Shown here piece by piece: positions 18,474 to 27,923 of a stretch of 64,000 bases of DNA. The notes under the pieces were generated by a model that was given only the letters and a program-made list of their open reading frames with translations, was not told the DNA's origin and did no database searches. The position numbers were made by a program, and so were the translations under genes. Source of the DNA: JAEUOS01 sp964470865 (lineage in GTDB: Bacteria > Pseudomonadota > Gammaproteobacteria > Burkholderiales > JAEUOS01); the NCBI GenBank assembly GCA_964470865.1, contig CAYYFR010000004.1, positions 21,574-85,573 of the forward strand. Direction: 5' to 3'. Position 1 is the first letter of the stretch. Every line of letters begins with the position of its first letter.

Positions 18474-19343
18474 ATGCTGAATCAGTGGGTGAAGGCCTGG
18501 GCTCGGCGCCACGCGGCACGTATCGCCGCCTGGCGAGCCGGCGGGCATGGGTATGTCGGGCGTTTCGCGCCCTCGCCGACCGGCCCCTTGCATGCGGGAT
18601 CTCTGGTGGCGGCGCTGGCCAGCTGGCTCGATGCGCGCGCGCATGGTGGTCGCTGGCTATTGCGTATCGAAGACCTTGACGCCCCGCGCGAGGTGGCGGG
18701 TGCCGCCGTCGGCATCATCGACTCCCTGCGCGCGTTCGGGCTTCACTGGGATGGCGACATCATGGTCCAGAGCACGCGCCATGCCGCCTACGAGGCGGCG
18801 TTTGATCGCCTGATGGCGCAAGGCGTGATTTATCCCTGTGCCTGCACGCGCCGCGAGATCGCCGATTCGGCAAGCCATAAGCGTGAGCATGCGTGCGGGC
18901 GCGAGCTGGTCTATCCAGGCACTTGCCGCGAAGGTCTGGCGCCCGGCCGTGCGGCGCGCGCCTGGCGGGTACGCGTGCCCGACGAACGCACCTGTTTCAC
19001 AGACGCGGTCGCCGGACCGCAGGCGCAGAACCTGGCGACCGAGGTCGGCGATTTCGTGCTCAGGCGCGCCGATGGCCAATGGGCCTACCAGCTTGCAGTC
19101 GTGGTGGACGATGCCGCGCAGGGCGTGACCCATGTGGTGCGCGGTGCCGACCTGATCGACTCCTGCGTGCGCCAGATCCATTTGTGCCGCCTGCTCGGAT
19201 GCGCCGCGTCGCAGTACCTGCATGTGGCGGTGGTCACCAACGCCCAAGGTGAAAAACTCTCCAAGCAAACCCGTGCAATCGCCGTCGATACGGCGCAGCG
19301 CGAGGCGGCGTTGCGCGCAGCCTGGCGGCACTTGAACGCATGA
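18474..19343 (+). CDS. gluQ: glutamyl-Q tRNA(Asp) synthetase
   Basis: A 289-residue protein lacking the anticodon-binding domain of GluRS, as expected for GluQRS. The class I signature is FAPSPTGPLHAGSL, followed by LLRIEDLD. A zinc site is formed by CACTRREI and the later GTCR. KLSKQT (in GEKLSKQTRAIA) is the KMSKS equivalent. GluQRS attaches glutamate to queuosine at the wobble position of tRNA(Asp). The ATG at 18474 was chosen because the FAPSPTG motif is then at the usual distance; longer in-frame starts run into the DUF1499 gene on the other strand. GATAAT lies just 6 bp before the start. Confidence 0.92.
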   Translation: MLNQWVKAWARRHAARIAAWRAGGHGYVGRFAPSPTGPLHAGSLVAALASWLDARAHGGRWLLRIEDLDAPREVAGAAVGIIDSLRAFGLHWDGDIMVQSTRHAAYEAAFDRLMAQGVIYPCACTRREIADSASHKREHACGRELVYPGTCREGLAPGRAARAWRVRVPDERTCFTDAVAGPQAQNLATEVGDFVLRRADGQWAYQLAVVVDDAAQGVTHVVRGADLIDSCVRQIHLCRLLGCAASQYLHVAVVTNAQGEKLSKQTRAIAVDTAQREAALRAAWRHLNA

Positions 19344-19426
19344 ATGTGGACGCATGAAGGGCACGCGGCCTGAACCCGGTGCTACACTCGATTTCATCTG
19401 CTTATCCGCGATTCCCGGCGACTGCG

Positions 19427-19897
19427 ATGTCCGATATTCCCACCCTGCGGCGCATCCTTGCCGACAACAAGACCATTGCCGTGGTCGGGCTGTCGGCCGA
19501 TTGGTTCCGGCCCAGCTATTTCGCCGCAAAGTACATGCAGGAACATGGCTACCGCATCATTCCGGTGAACCCGAAATATGCAGAGATTCTGGGTGAAAGG
19601 AGTTACCGCTCGCTCAAGGAAATTCCGCTGAAGGTGGATATGGTCGACTGTTTTCGCAAGGCCGACGACATCCTGCCGATCGCGCAGGATGCGATCGCCA
19701 TCGGTGCCAGGGTCCTGTGGCAGCAACTTGGTGTTGTCAACTTCGAAGCCGACGCACTGGCGCGCGCCGCCGGGCTGGAGAGCGTCATGGATCGCTGCGT
19801 CAAGATCGAGCATGCGCGTCTGTTCGGTGGTCTGGGATGGGTAGGTGTGAACACCGGGGTCATAACGGCCAAGCGGCCCAGGCAACTGGCGAACTGA
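19427..19897 (+). CDS. CoA-binding protein (YccU-like)
   Basis: A 156-residue single CoA-binding Rossmann domain: KTIAVVGLSADWFRPSYFAA, YRIIPVNPKYAEILGERSY, VDMVDCFRKADDI and VMDRCVKIEHARL. These features define the small CoA_binding_2 (YccU) family, whose cellular role is not established. The ATG at 19427 is used; a longer frame upstream adds 16 poorly conserved residues. It is followed after 2 bp by the O-acetylhomoserine sulfhydrylase gene, an arrangement seen in many proteobacteria, so a link to sulfur or CoA metabolism is possible but unproven. Confidence 0.88.
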   Translation: MSDIPTLRRILADNKTIAVVGLSADWFRPSYFAAKYMQEHGYRIIPVNPKYAEILGERSYRSLKEIPLKVDMVDCFRKADDILPIAQDAIAIGARVLWQQLGVVNFEADALARAAGLESVMDRCVKIEHARLFGGLGWVGVNTGVITAKRPRQLAN

Positions 19898-19899
19898 AG

Positions 19900-21186
19900 A
19901 TGGCTGACCACGACTACGGTTTTGAAACCCTGGCCCTGCACGCGGGGCAGATTCCCGATGCGGTAACCGGCGCCCGCGCAGTGCCCCTGTACCAGACCAC
20001 CTCCTTCGTGTTCGATTCGGCCGAGCATGCGGCCAGCCTGTTCAACCTGCAGACCTTCGGCAACGTCTATACACGTCTGTCGAACCCGACCACGGCGGTG
20101 TTTGAAGAACGCATGGCCGCGCTTGAAGGCGGGCGCGCGGCGGTTGCCGCCGCCAGTGGTCTGGCGGCACAGATGACGGCGATCCTGGCGATCATGAAGC
20201 AGGGTGATCATCTGGTTTCCGCGTCCACGCTTTACGGCGGCACCATCGGCCAGTTCGGCGTCGGCTTCGAGCGCATGGGCATCACAACCACGTTTGTCGA
20301 TCCGGAAGATCCGGAGAATTTCAAGCGCGCGATCACGCCCGCAACCAAGGCCCTGTATGCCGAGACCCTCGGCAACCCGCTGATCAACGTGCTCGACATC
20401 GCAGCGGTTGCCAAGGTGGCGCACGACCACGGTCTGCCCCTGATCATCGACAACACCATGGCTTCGCCTTATCTATGCCGCCCGTTCGAGCATGGTGCCG
20501 ACGTGGTGGTGCACTCGGCCACCAAGTACATCGGCGGCCATGGCACCAGCATGGGCGGGGTGGTGGTGGAATCGGGCAAATTCGACTGGGGCAACGGCAA
20601 CTTCCCGGAAATGACCGAGCCTTCGCGCGGCTACCACGGGGTACGCTTCTACGAGACCTTCGGTGACTTCGGCTACACCATGAAGGCACGCATGGAGGTG
20701 GTGCGCACCTTCGGACCGGCGATCTCTCCTTTCAACGCCTGGATGCTGCTGCTGGGATTGGAAACCCTGCATGTACGAATGGATCGTCATGTGGCAAATG
20801 CACAGGCGGTAGCGCGGTTTCTCGAAGCCCATCCCGAGGTGGCATGGGTCAGTTACCCGGGCCTGCCTTCAAGCCGCTACCACGCATTGTCGAACCGGTA
20901 TCTGCCCAAGGGACCGTCGGCGATCATCGCCTTTGGCGTCAAGGGCGGCCTGAAGGCCGGCGAGAAGTTCATCGAGGCGGCGCAGTTCATGAGCCACCTG
21001 GCCAATATCGGCGACGCCAAGACCCTCATCATCCACCCGGCCTCGACTACCCACCGGCAGTTGAGTGAAGGCGAGCAGGCAAGAGCCGGGGTGACCCCGG
21101 ACATGATCCGGTTGTCGGTTGGCATCGAGAGCCTCGACGACATTCTGTGGGATCTGGATCAAGCGCTTGCCGCCTCGCAAAAGTAG
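19900..21186 (+). CDS. metY: O-acetylhomoserine sulfhydrylase / aminocarboxypropyltransferase
   Basis: A 428-residue PLP enzyme of the Cys/Met metabolism family. The start is typical (GFETLALHAGQIPDA, then PLYQTTSFVFDSAEHAA). The PLP lysine is Lys209 in HSATKYIGGHGTSMGG. C-terminal patches are THRQLSEGEQARAGV and IRLSVGIESLDDI. The length and the insertion around FDWGNGNFPEMTEPS fit MetY, which makes homocysteine from O-acetylhomoserine and sulfide, rather than the shorter MetB/MetC/MetZ. It sits 2 bp after the CoA-binding protein gene and abuts the next gene with no spacer. Confidence 0.92.
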   Translation: MADHDYGFETLALHAGQIPDAVTGARAVPLYQTTSFVFDSAEHAASLFNLQTFGNVYTRLSNPTTAVFEERMAALEGGRAAVAAASGLAAQMTAILAIMKQGDHLVSASTLYGGTIGQFGVGFERMGITTTFVDPEDPENFKRAITPATKALYAETLGNPLINVLDIAAVAKVAHDHGLPLIIDNTMASPYLCRPFEHGADVVVHSATKYIGGHGTSMGGVVVESGKFDWGNGNFPEMTEPSRGYHGVRFYETFGDFGYTMKARMEVVRTFGPAISPFNAWMLLLGLETLHVRMDRHVANAQAVARFLEAHPEVAWVSYPGLPSSRYHALSNRYLPKGPSAIIAFGVKGGLKAGEKFIEAAQFMSHLANIGDAKTLIIHPASTTHRQLSEGEQARAGVTPDMIRLSVGIESLDDILWDLDQALAASQK

Positions 21187-21714
21187 ATGCAACTCGCTCC
21201 TGAAGAAGAGGTGGTGATCGAAGCCCGGTTCGGGCTGGGACTCTTCGGTGGCACCGCGACGCTGACCACGCGCCGTATCCTGCTGAGCACCGCCGATTCC
21301 GAGGAAAGCGTGCCGCTGATGGCGCTGACCTCGGTGCGCGCCGCCTTTGCGCGTGATTTCGCAGCCGCGTTCTGGGGCGCGCTGCTGCTGGCATTTGCGA
21401 TCACGTTCGCAGTTGCCTACAAGCCGCTCGAAACCGGCGTCAATACGCTTGCCATGGGCATCGAGAAACGCATGAGCGACAAGGCGCCCGAAGGCGAGGC
21501 TTACGGCCGCTTCATTCACGTCTCCAACGGCCTGGTGTGGTTGCTGATGCTGCCGTTGATGGGCTGGGGCGTATACAAGGTCGTCGGCGGCCTCTTGGGC
21601 GAGACGACGTTGGTGATTGCCACTGCCAGCGGTGAGCTAAGGCGCACAGCGCGTGGCAGGCGTGAGGAATTGCTGGAATTTGGCGCGGAAGTCGGGCGCC
21701 ACGCCGGACGCTGA
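21187..21714 (+). CDS. small membrane protein with PH-like N-terminus, unknown function
   Basis: The gene begins right after the metY stop codon. It encodes 175 residues: an N-terminal part rich in beta strands (residues 1-55, with FGGTATLTTRRILLS resembling PH/YdbT-like domains), a hydrophobic segment around residues 59-77, a polar stretch, a second hydrophobic segment around 115-137, and a basic C-terminal tail. I do not recognise the family with certainty. Position suggests cotranscription with metY, but no functional link can be shown. Confidence 0.7.
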   Translation: MQLAPEEEVVIEARFGLGLFGGTATLTTRRILLSTADSEESVPLMALTSVRAAFARDFAAAFWGALLLAFAITFAVAYKPLETGVNTLAMGIEKRMSDKAPEGEAYGRFIHVSNGLVWLLMLPLMGWGVYKVVGGLLGETTLVIATASGELRRTARGRREELLEFGAEVGRHAGR

Positions 21715-21731
21715 GAACGCGGCCGTGCCGC

Positions 21732-23129
<1,398 letters not shown>

Positions 23130-23370
23130 TAGGCAATGTTGGTTAGCGAGACGCTGGCGCTACAAATTCGCGCAAAGATGGTCGACCGGGGAAGGATGCG
23201 GCTGCGAGGCGTTGCGGGCACGAGGGGAGCAATGTCATTCGAGACCAGGATGGTGTACCAGGGTGCGGACGGCTTTTTCGGCCCGGAGTGTAGAGGTAAC
23301 TCTCGTTACACGCCAACTTGCCTGTTACATCGAACAAGTGCGATTGTACCAGTCGTGGCGCATCTACAGG
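23130..23370. other. intergenic region upstream of the helicase gene
   Basis: About 240 bp with no supportable gene. It should contain the rhlE promoter, but no clear sigma-70 box pair stood out. Confidence 0.4.
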
Positions 23371-23426
23371 ATCAAGCCGGGACAATCAAGCCGGGACAAT
23401 CAAGCCGGGACAATCAAGCCGGGACC
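23371..23426. repeat. 14-bp tandem repeat (4 units)
   Basis: Four head-to-tail copies of ATCAAGCCGGGACA, the last ending in C. The array lies directly before the assembly gap, and two units reappear directly after it (23554-23581). Confidence 0.95.
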
Positions 23427-23453
23427 GTTGCCGCTACTTGCGCGCATCAAGCG

Positions 23454-23553
23454 NNNNNNNNNNNNNNNNNNNNNNNNNNNNNNNNNNNNNNNNNNNNNNN
23501 NNNNNNNNNNNNNNNNNNNNNNNNNNNNNNNNNNNNNNNNNNNNNNNNNNNNN
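23454..23553. other. assembly gap of 100 N
   Basis: The 55 bases before the gap (23399-23453) are identical to the 55 after it (23554-23608). The shared block contains two repeat units and the 3' end of the following minus-strand gene. An exact 55-base overlap is what a k=55 assembler leaves at contig ends, so no sequence may be missing. Confidence 0.95.
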
Positions 23554-23588
23554 ATCAAGCCGGGACAATCAAGCCGGGACCGTTGCCG

Positions 23589-23951
23589 CTACTTGCGCGC
23601 ATCAAGCGCCCGCGCCAGGGCGGCGCGGGCCTGGTCATCGGCATGGCCGGCGGCCTTTTGGGCGCGGTCAGCGGCGGCCTTTTCAGTACGTGCGGCGTCG
23701 ATTTCCTTTTGCGCCGCCAACAGGCCGTCTTCGGCTTTTTTTACTCGCGCAGTCGCTTCGGCATGGCGCGAGTCGGCTGCGACCAGGCCGTTACGCGCCG
23801 CGTCTGCCGCCCTGCGGGCGCCGTCGATGCCCGACACAGCCTCGCTACGCTCGCGAATCGGTGCCTGCGAGTGGGCCAGGCCCATGCCCATGAGCACCAG
23901 CACAAGAGCGGTCAAGGAGCGTATTGTGGCAAGTCGGATTTCAGGCTTCAA
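23589..23951 (-). CDS. putative exported alanine-rich coiled-coil protein
   Basis: I do not recognise this family. A frame from TTG 23951 would encode 120 residues: a basic start (MKPEIRLATIRS), a hydrophobic core (LTALVLVLMGMG) and a possible cleavage site after AHS. The rest is charged and Ala-rich with heptad-like spacing (AADAARNGLVAADSRHAEA, KKAEDGLLAAQKEIDAART), probably a long periplasmic coiled coil. No ATG precedes the signal-like stretch and no ribosome-binding site is clear, so the start is uncertain. The 3' end touches the repeat flanking the gap. It may be a lipoprotein-like or envelope spacer protein, but this is a guess. Confidence 0.5.
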   Translation of the reverse strand: MKPEIRLATIRSLTALVLVLMGMGLAHSQAPIRERSEAVSGIDGARRAADAARNGLVAADSRHAEATARVKKAEDGLLAAQKEIDAARTEKAAADRAQKAAGHADDQARAALARALDARK

Positions 23952-24010
23952 TGTTTGCGCCCGCAAGGGCGACTGCGTTTTACATGGCACAGGCACCAGC
24001 GCGCCGAATC

Positions 24011-24061
24011 TGCACACTGACATCGATTGCACCAACATGGTGCAATCGATGTCAGTGTGCA
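24011..24061. promoter_or_regulatory. perfect 24-bp palindrome containing NtrC enhancer site 1
   Basis: Arms 24011-24034 and 24038-24061 are exact reverse complements around a 3-base centre. The inner 17 bp (24028-24044, TGCACCAACATGGTGCA) equal the textbook NtrC-binding consensus TGCAC-N7-GTGCA. It lies about 165 bp upstream of the sigma-54 promoter of glnA. The palindrome extends well beyond the length NtrC needs. Confidence 0.85.
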
Positions 24062-24074
24062 CGTTGTTAGTGCA
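24058..24074. promoter_or_regulatory. NtrC enhancer site 2
   Basis: TGCACGTTGTTAGTGCA again fits TGCAC-N7-GTGCA. Its centre is 30 bp from that of site 1, about three helical turns, so two NtrC dimers would lie on the same DNA face, as at the enterobacterial glnA enhancer. Confidence 0.75.
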
Positions 24075-24198
24075 TTGTTTGCCGTCGTCGCCTCGGAGAT
24101 GGCTGTGGCACAATGCGCGACGCATTTGCGTGAGGAAGTTTCGGGTTGGCTGCATGATGAACTCTTTGGCACGCGCGGCAAGTGGGCAGGCGGCTGCG

Positions 24199-24213
24199 TG
24201 GCATAAAAGATGC
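24199..24213 (+). promoter_or_regulatory. sigma-54 promoter of glnA
   Basis: TGGCATAAAAGATGC has the invariant GG (24200-24201) and GC (24212-24213) separated by 10 bp, matching TGGCAC-N5-TTGC at the -24/-12 positions. The transcript would begin near 24225, giving a leader of about 68 nt before the glnA ATG. Confidence 0.82.
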
Positions 24214-24292
24214 TTTTTAGGCAGTGTCGGAAGGATGTTGACCGCAAGTGACACGTGTGTTTCGAAAAATCGAATCTTCAGGAGATCTGGAC

Positions 24293-25711
24293 ATGGCAAT
24301 GACCGCCAGTGATGTGTTGAAAATGGCGAAAGACAACGAGGTCGCTTTTGTCGACTTCCGATTTACCGATACCAAGGGTAAGGAACAACACGTTTCCGTG
24401 CCGGTCAAGGCGTTTGACGAAAGCAAGTTTACCGAAGGTCATGCGTTCGACGGCTCATCGATCGCCGGTTGGAAGGGCATCGAAGCGTCAGATATGCTGC
24501 TCATGCCGGACCCGATGTCTGCCCACATGGACCCGTTTACCGATGAAAATACGCTGATCCTGACGTGCGACGTGCTCGAACCGTCCACCGGCAAAGGTTA
24601 CGACCGCGACCCGCGATCGATCGCCAAGCGTGCGGACACTTACCTGAAGGCCTCGGGCATCGGCGACGTCGCGTATTTCGGCCCGGAACCCGAGTTTTTC
24701 ATTTTTGATTCGGTGGCCTGGCGCGTCAACATGTCGGGTTCATCCTGCCAGGTATGGTCGTCCGAAGCCTCGTGGCAGACCGACGATCGGGTTGATGGCC
24801 AGGGCAACAGCGGCGGCCGCATCGGCGTCAAGGGCGGTTACTTCCCGGTGGCGCCGCTCGATCAGTTGCAGGACATGCGTTCCGAAATGTGCCTTTTGCT
24901 TGAGCAGCAGGGCGTCGAAGTCGAGGTGCATCACCATGAAGTGGCGAATGCCGGTCAATGCGAGATCGGCACCAAGTTCGCACCGCTGGTGCAGCGCGCC
25001 GACTGGCTGCAAATCCTCAAATACACGGTCATGAATGTGGCCCACGCCTACGGCAAGACCGCTACCTTCATGCCCAAGCCGATCGTTGGCGACAACGGTT
25101 CGGGCATGCATGTGCACCAATCGATCTGGAAGGACGGCAAGAATCTTTTTGCCGGCACCGGATACGCGGGCTTGTCGGAGTTCGCGCTTTATTACATCGG
25201 CGGCATCATCAAGCACGCGCGGGCACTCAACGCGATCACCAATTCGACCACCAATTCCTACAAGCGTCTGGTTCCGGGCTTCGAGGCGCCGGTCAAGCTG
25301 GCGTATTCGGCACGCAATCGCTCCGCATCGATCCGCATTCCGTATGTGCAGACGGACAAGGCGCGGCGTATCGAAGTGCGTTTCCCCGACGCCCTGTCCA
25401 ATCCGTATCTCGCTTTCACCGCGATGATGATGGCGGGTCTGGACGGCGTGCAGAACAAGATTCACCCGGGCGATCCGGCCGACAAGAATCTCTATGATCT
25501 GCCGCCGGAAGAAGACGCGAAAATCCCGACCGTCTGCTCCTCGCTTGACCAGGCGCTCGAAGCGCTCGACAAGGACCGTGAGTTCCTGACCCGCGGTGGC
25601 GTGTTCAGCAACGATATGATCGACGCTTACATCGCCTTGAAGATGGACGACGTCACGCGATTCCGCATGACTACCCATCCGCTCGAGTACGAAATGTATT
25701 ACAGCGCCTGA
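24293..25711 (+). CDS. glnA: glutamine synthetase, type I
   Basis: A 472-residue GSI subunit that makes glutamine from glutamate, ammonium and ATP, working as a dodecamer. Visible motifs are HAFDGSSIAGWKGIEASDM (N-terminal domain), YFGPEPEFFIFD and HHHEVANAGQCEIG (metal and glutamate binding), GDNGSGMHVHQS (catalytic core) and KNLYDLPPEE. The last holds Tyr401, the equivalent of the adenylylated tyrosine, so control by GlnE is likely. The ATG at 24293 has AGGAG 8 bp upstream; an upstream in-frame ATG-less extension is ignored. The promoter region has paired NtrC sites and a sigma-54 promoter, and a strong terminator follows. Confidence 0.97.
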   Translation: MAMTASDVLKMAKDNEVAFVDFRFTDTKGKEQHVSVPVKAFDESKFTEGHAFDGSSIAGWKGIEASDMLLMPDPMSAHMDPFTDENTLILTCDVLEPSTGKGYDRDPRSIAKRADTYLKASGIGDVAYFGPEPEFFIFDSVAWRVNMSGSSCQVWSSEASWQTDDRVDGQGNSGGRIGVKGGYFPVAPLDQLQDMRSEMCLLLEQQGVEVEVHHHEVANAGQCEIGTKFAPLVQRADWLQILKYTVMNVAHAYGKTATFMPKPIVGDNGSGMHVHQSIWKDGKNLFAGTGYAGLSEFALYYIGGIIKHARALNAITNSTTNSYKRLVPGFEAPVKLAYSARNRSASIRIPYVQTDKARRIEVRFPDALSNPYLAFTAMMMAGLDGVQNKIHPGDPADKNLYDLPPEEDAKIPTVCSSLDQALEALDKDREFLTRGGVFSNDMIDAYIALKMDDVTRFRMTTHPLEYEMYYSA

Positions 25712-25736
25712 CCGGTCGAGGGTCTTGAGCGGAAAG

Positions 25737-25765
25737 CGGCACGCGCAACGCGTGCCGTTTTTTTT
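25737..25765 (+). terminator. Rho-independent terminator after glnA
   Basis: A 9-bp perfect stem (CGGCACGCG/CGCGTGCCG) with a CAA loop is followed by eight T. It should separate glnA transcripts from those of the downstream DUF4124 gene and ntrBC, perhaps with partial read-through. Confidence 0.93.
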
Positions 25766-25906
25766 ATAAGCCGTCGTAAGGCATGTTGACCGCTTGTGGC
25801 GAAACCCGGCTTTTTCACAGCGCGGTAAACTGGTGGATGACCGCGCGCGTTATGCAACTGCAGCGCGTCGCCGCACGGATGGCTTGAGGCAATCGGAGTG
25901 AAGATC

Positions 25907-26455
25907 ATGATGAACCGCAATCTGCTGCATTGGCTTACCCGCGGGGCACTGGCCTTTACCTTGGCGATGCCACTTTTGGCGCTTGCGCAGCAACGTCCGT
26001 CGACCCCGCCCGCGGCGGCGCCCGTCCCGGCGCCTGGAGGCCCCGCACCTGGCGGGGTGTTTCGCTGCCTCGATGCCGACGGCAAGACCGAGTACCGCAA
26101 TATAGGCGATACCAAGGGCTGCAAGAAGATTGAGACCGAAACGGTCAACACTGTGCCTTTTCCGCGCGCTGCCACGGCCCGCCCTGACGGCAAGGCGCCC
26201 AACCGGATCGAGGCAGGCGCGCAACGCGGCCGCGACAATGATCGACGCAAGATTCTCGAGGAAGAACTGGCCAGCGAGCAGAAGCGTCTTGTCGATCTAC
26301 GTTCCGAATTCAATAACGGCGAGCCGGAGCGTCGTGGCGATGAGCGCAACTTTCAGCGTTACGCCGATCGCGTCGAGAAGCTCAAGGCCGATATCTCGCG
26401 CAGCGAAGCCAATGTGGAATCGCTCAAGCGCGAACTCAGCACCGCCCGCAACTAG
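25907..26455 (+). CDS. DUF4124 domain-containing exported protein
   Basis: This protein of about 182 residues has a signal peptide (MMNRNLLHWLTRGALAFT to ALAQ), then a Pro/Ala-rich linker and a short DUF4124-like segment (GGVFRCLDADGKTEYRN, with a second Cys in DTKGCKKIE that may form a disulfide). A highly charged C-terminal half is predicted to be a coiled coil (RRKILEEELASEQKRLVDLR, KADISRSEANVESLKRELS). A gene of this type lies between glnA and ntrB in many betaproteobacteria, but its role is unknown. The ATG at 25907 has GGAG 8 bp upstream. The TAG stop is part of the palindromic element that follows. Confidence 0.85.
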   Translation: MMNRNLLHWLTRGALAFTLAMPLLALAQQRPSTPPAAAPVPAPGGPAPGGVFRCLDADGKTEYRNIGDTKGCKKIETETVNTVPFPRAATARPDGKAPNRIEAGAQRGRDNDRRKILEEELASEQKRLVDLRSEFNNGEPERRGDERNFQRYADRVEKLKADISRSEANVESLKRELSTARN

Positions 26456-26618
26456 TGTAGTGCCCCGCAATTACCGATACATGAAATCGCGCCTTTTGGC
26501 CGATGGCGGCGTTGCAAATCCTCGCGATACCTACGGGTATCGCTGCGGTTTGCGCCTTGCCCTCGACCAAAATCCATCGATTTCATTTTGTACCGGCAAT
26601 TACGCGGCACCACACTAG
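26452..26618. repeat. 167-bp palindromic MITE-like element
   Basis: The ends are imperfect inverted repeats of about 40 bp beginning CTAGTGT(A/G)GTGCC. Most of the element pairs with itself: TTTTGG near each flank, GCAAA inside, and a central perfect stem GCGATACC/GGTATCGC. No gene lies within. It starts at the stop codon of the DUF4124 gene and fills much of the 312-bp space before ntrB. Size, lack of coding and terminal inverted repeats fit a non-autonomous transposable repeat. A folded intercistronic RNA is an alternative role. Confidence 0.75.
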
Positions 26619-26767
26619 GGCCTGGGGGGTCCGCGCCCATCGGCGCGACGCCTGCGCCATCTTCGACGCGCCGGTCGATCGCGGTGCGTTCCTGCGAATG
26701 CCACGGCCCTGAAGATCGACCAATCCCCCAGCGGCCTGGCGCCCTCCACCGGAGCACTTTTTCCAAC

Positions 26768-27868
26768 ATGAGACGCACGCCTTCCAGCAAGCGCGCCGCT
26801 GCCGCACTTCAGGCGGCGTCACTTGCGGCCTATGCGGGGCTCGACCTGTTGCCTACCGCGATTCTTCTGCTCGACCAGAATTGTCGGGTGATCCACGGCA
26901 ATTCTGCGGCTGAAAGCCTGATCGAAGCCGGTCTCAGAAACCTGATCGGCCAATCGGTGCAGCGCTTGTTTGAGGGGGGGGCTGAGTGGGAAGTGACCCT
27001 GCAGGAGGCGCTCGCCGGGCGCTGGAGTCACCGTACGCAGGAGCTGGTGCTGGCGCCGGCCGGCCGCGAGCCGGTGCCGGTGTCTTGCGTGATCACGCCG
27101 ATCGATCAAGCACCCGCCTGCCTGCTGACCGAATTCAGGGTGATTGACCAGCAGCAGAAGATCGCGCGCGAACAACGGTTGAACGAACAAGCCGAAGCCA
27201 ATCGGCAGCTGGTACGCAATCTGGCACACGAGATCAAGAACCCGCTGGGCGGCATTCGCGGCGCGGCGCAGTTGCTGGAGCACGAGTTGCCACTGCCCCA
27301 GCTGCGCGAGTACACCCAGGTAATCATCAAGGAGTCCGATCGCCTGCAGTCGTTGATGGATCGCATGCTCACGCCGCAGCGACCCCCGCACATCACCGGC
27401 GTCAACATCCACGAAGTTCTGGAGCGGGTGCGCAGCCTGCTGGCGGCCGAATTCCCGCGGCGCTTTCGGCTGACCCGCGACTATGACGCCTCACTGCCCG
27501 ATTTGCGTGGGGACAAGGAACGCCTGATTCAGGCTGTGCTCAACATCACCCGCAATGCGGCCCAGGCCTTGATCGCCTCAAATACCCCCGATCCTGAAAT
27601 TCGGTTGAAGACACGTATCGCCCGCAACCTGACACTTGCGCGGGAACGCTACCGGTTGGCACTGGAATTGCATATTTCAGACAATGGTCCGGGTGTCCCC
27701 GAGGATATTCACGACCGCATCTTCCATCCGCTGGTGTCCGGGCGCGAAGGTGGCAGTGGCCTCGGTTTGACTCTGGCGCAGACATTCGTGCAGCAGCACC
27801 ATGGCACGATTGAATGCGACAGCCGGCCCGGATACACCTGTTTCAAGATTCTCCTGCCTTTGTCCTAG
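26768..27868 (+). CDS. ntrB: nitrogen regulation sensor kinase NtrB
   Basis: A 366-residue soluble two-component kinase. The N-terminal PAS domain (GLDLLPTAILLLDQNCRVIH to EFRVID, roughly residues 20-130) is followed by the dimerisation domain with the phosphoacceptor His154 in NLAHEIKNPLGGIRGAAQLL. The ATPase domain has the N box (NITRNAAQALI), G1 (DNGPGVPEDI) and G2 (GREGGSGLGLTLAQTF). NtrB phosphorylates or dephosphorylates NtrC according to PII status, and so reports nitrogen supply. ATG 26768 was chosen because upstream codons lie in the non-coding leader after the repeat. ntrC follows after 55 bp. Confidence 0.94.
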   Translation: MRRTPSSKRAAAALQAASLAAYAGLDLLPTAILLLDQNCRVIHGNSAAESLIEAGLRNLIGQSVQRLFEGGAEWEVTLQEALAGRWSHRTQELVLAPAGREPVPVSCVITPIDQAPACLLTEFRVIDQQQKIAREQRLNEQAEANRQLVRNLAHEIKNPLGGIRGAAQLLEHELPLPQLREYTQVIIKESDRLQSLMDRMLTPQRPPHITGVNIHEVLERVRSLLAAEFPRRFRLTRDYDASLPDLRGDKERLIQAVLNITRNAAQALIASNTPDPEIRLKTRIARNLTLARERYRLALELHISDNGPGVPEDIHDRIFHPLVSGREGGSGLGLTLAQTFVQQHHGTIECDSRPGYTCFKILLPLS

Positions 27869-27923
27869 AAGTGTAATGTTCGAAAGCCGGTCGTCATGAT
27901 CGGGCGACGATAACTGGAAGCAC

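Noticed and set aside
23371..23426. possible CRISPR array
   Set aside because: The 14-bp units are directly tandem without spacers, and no cas genes are near.
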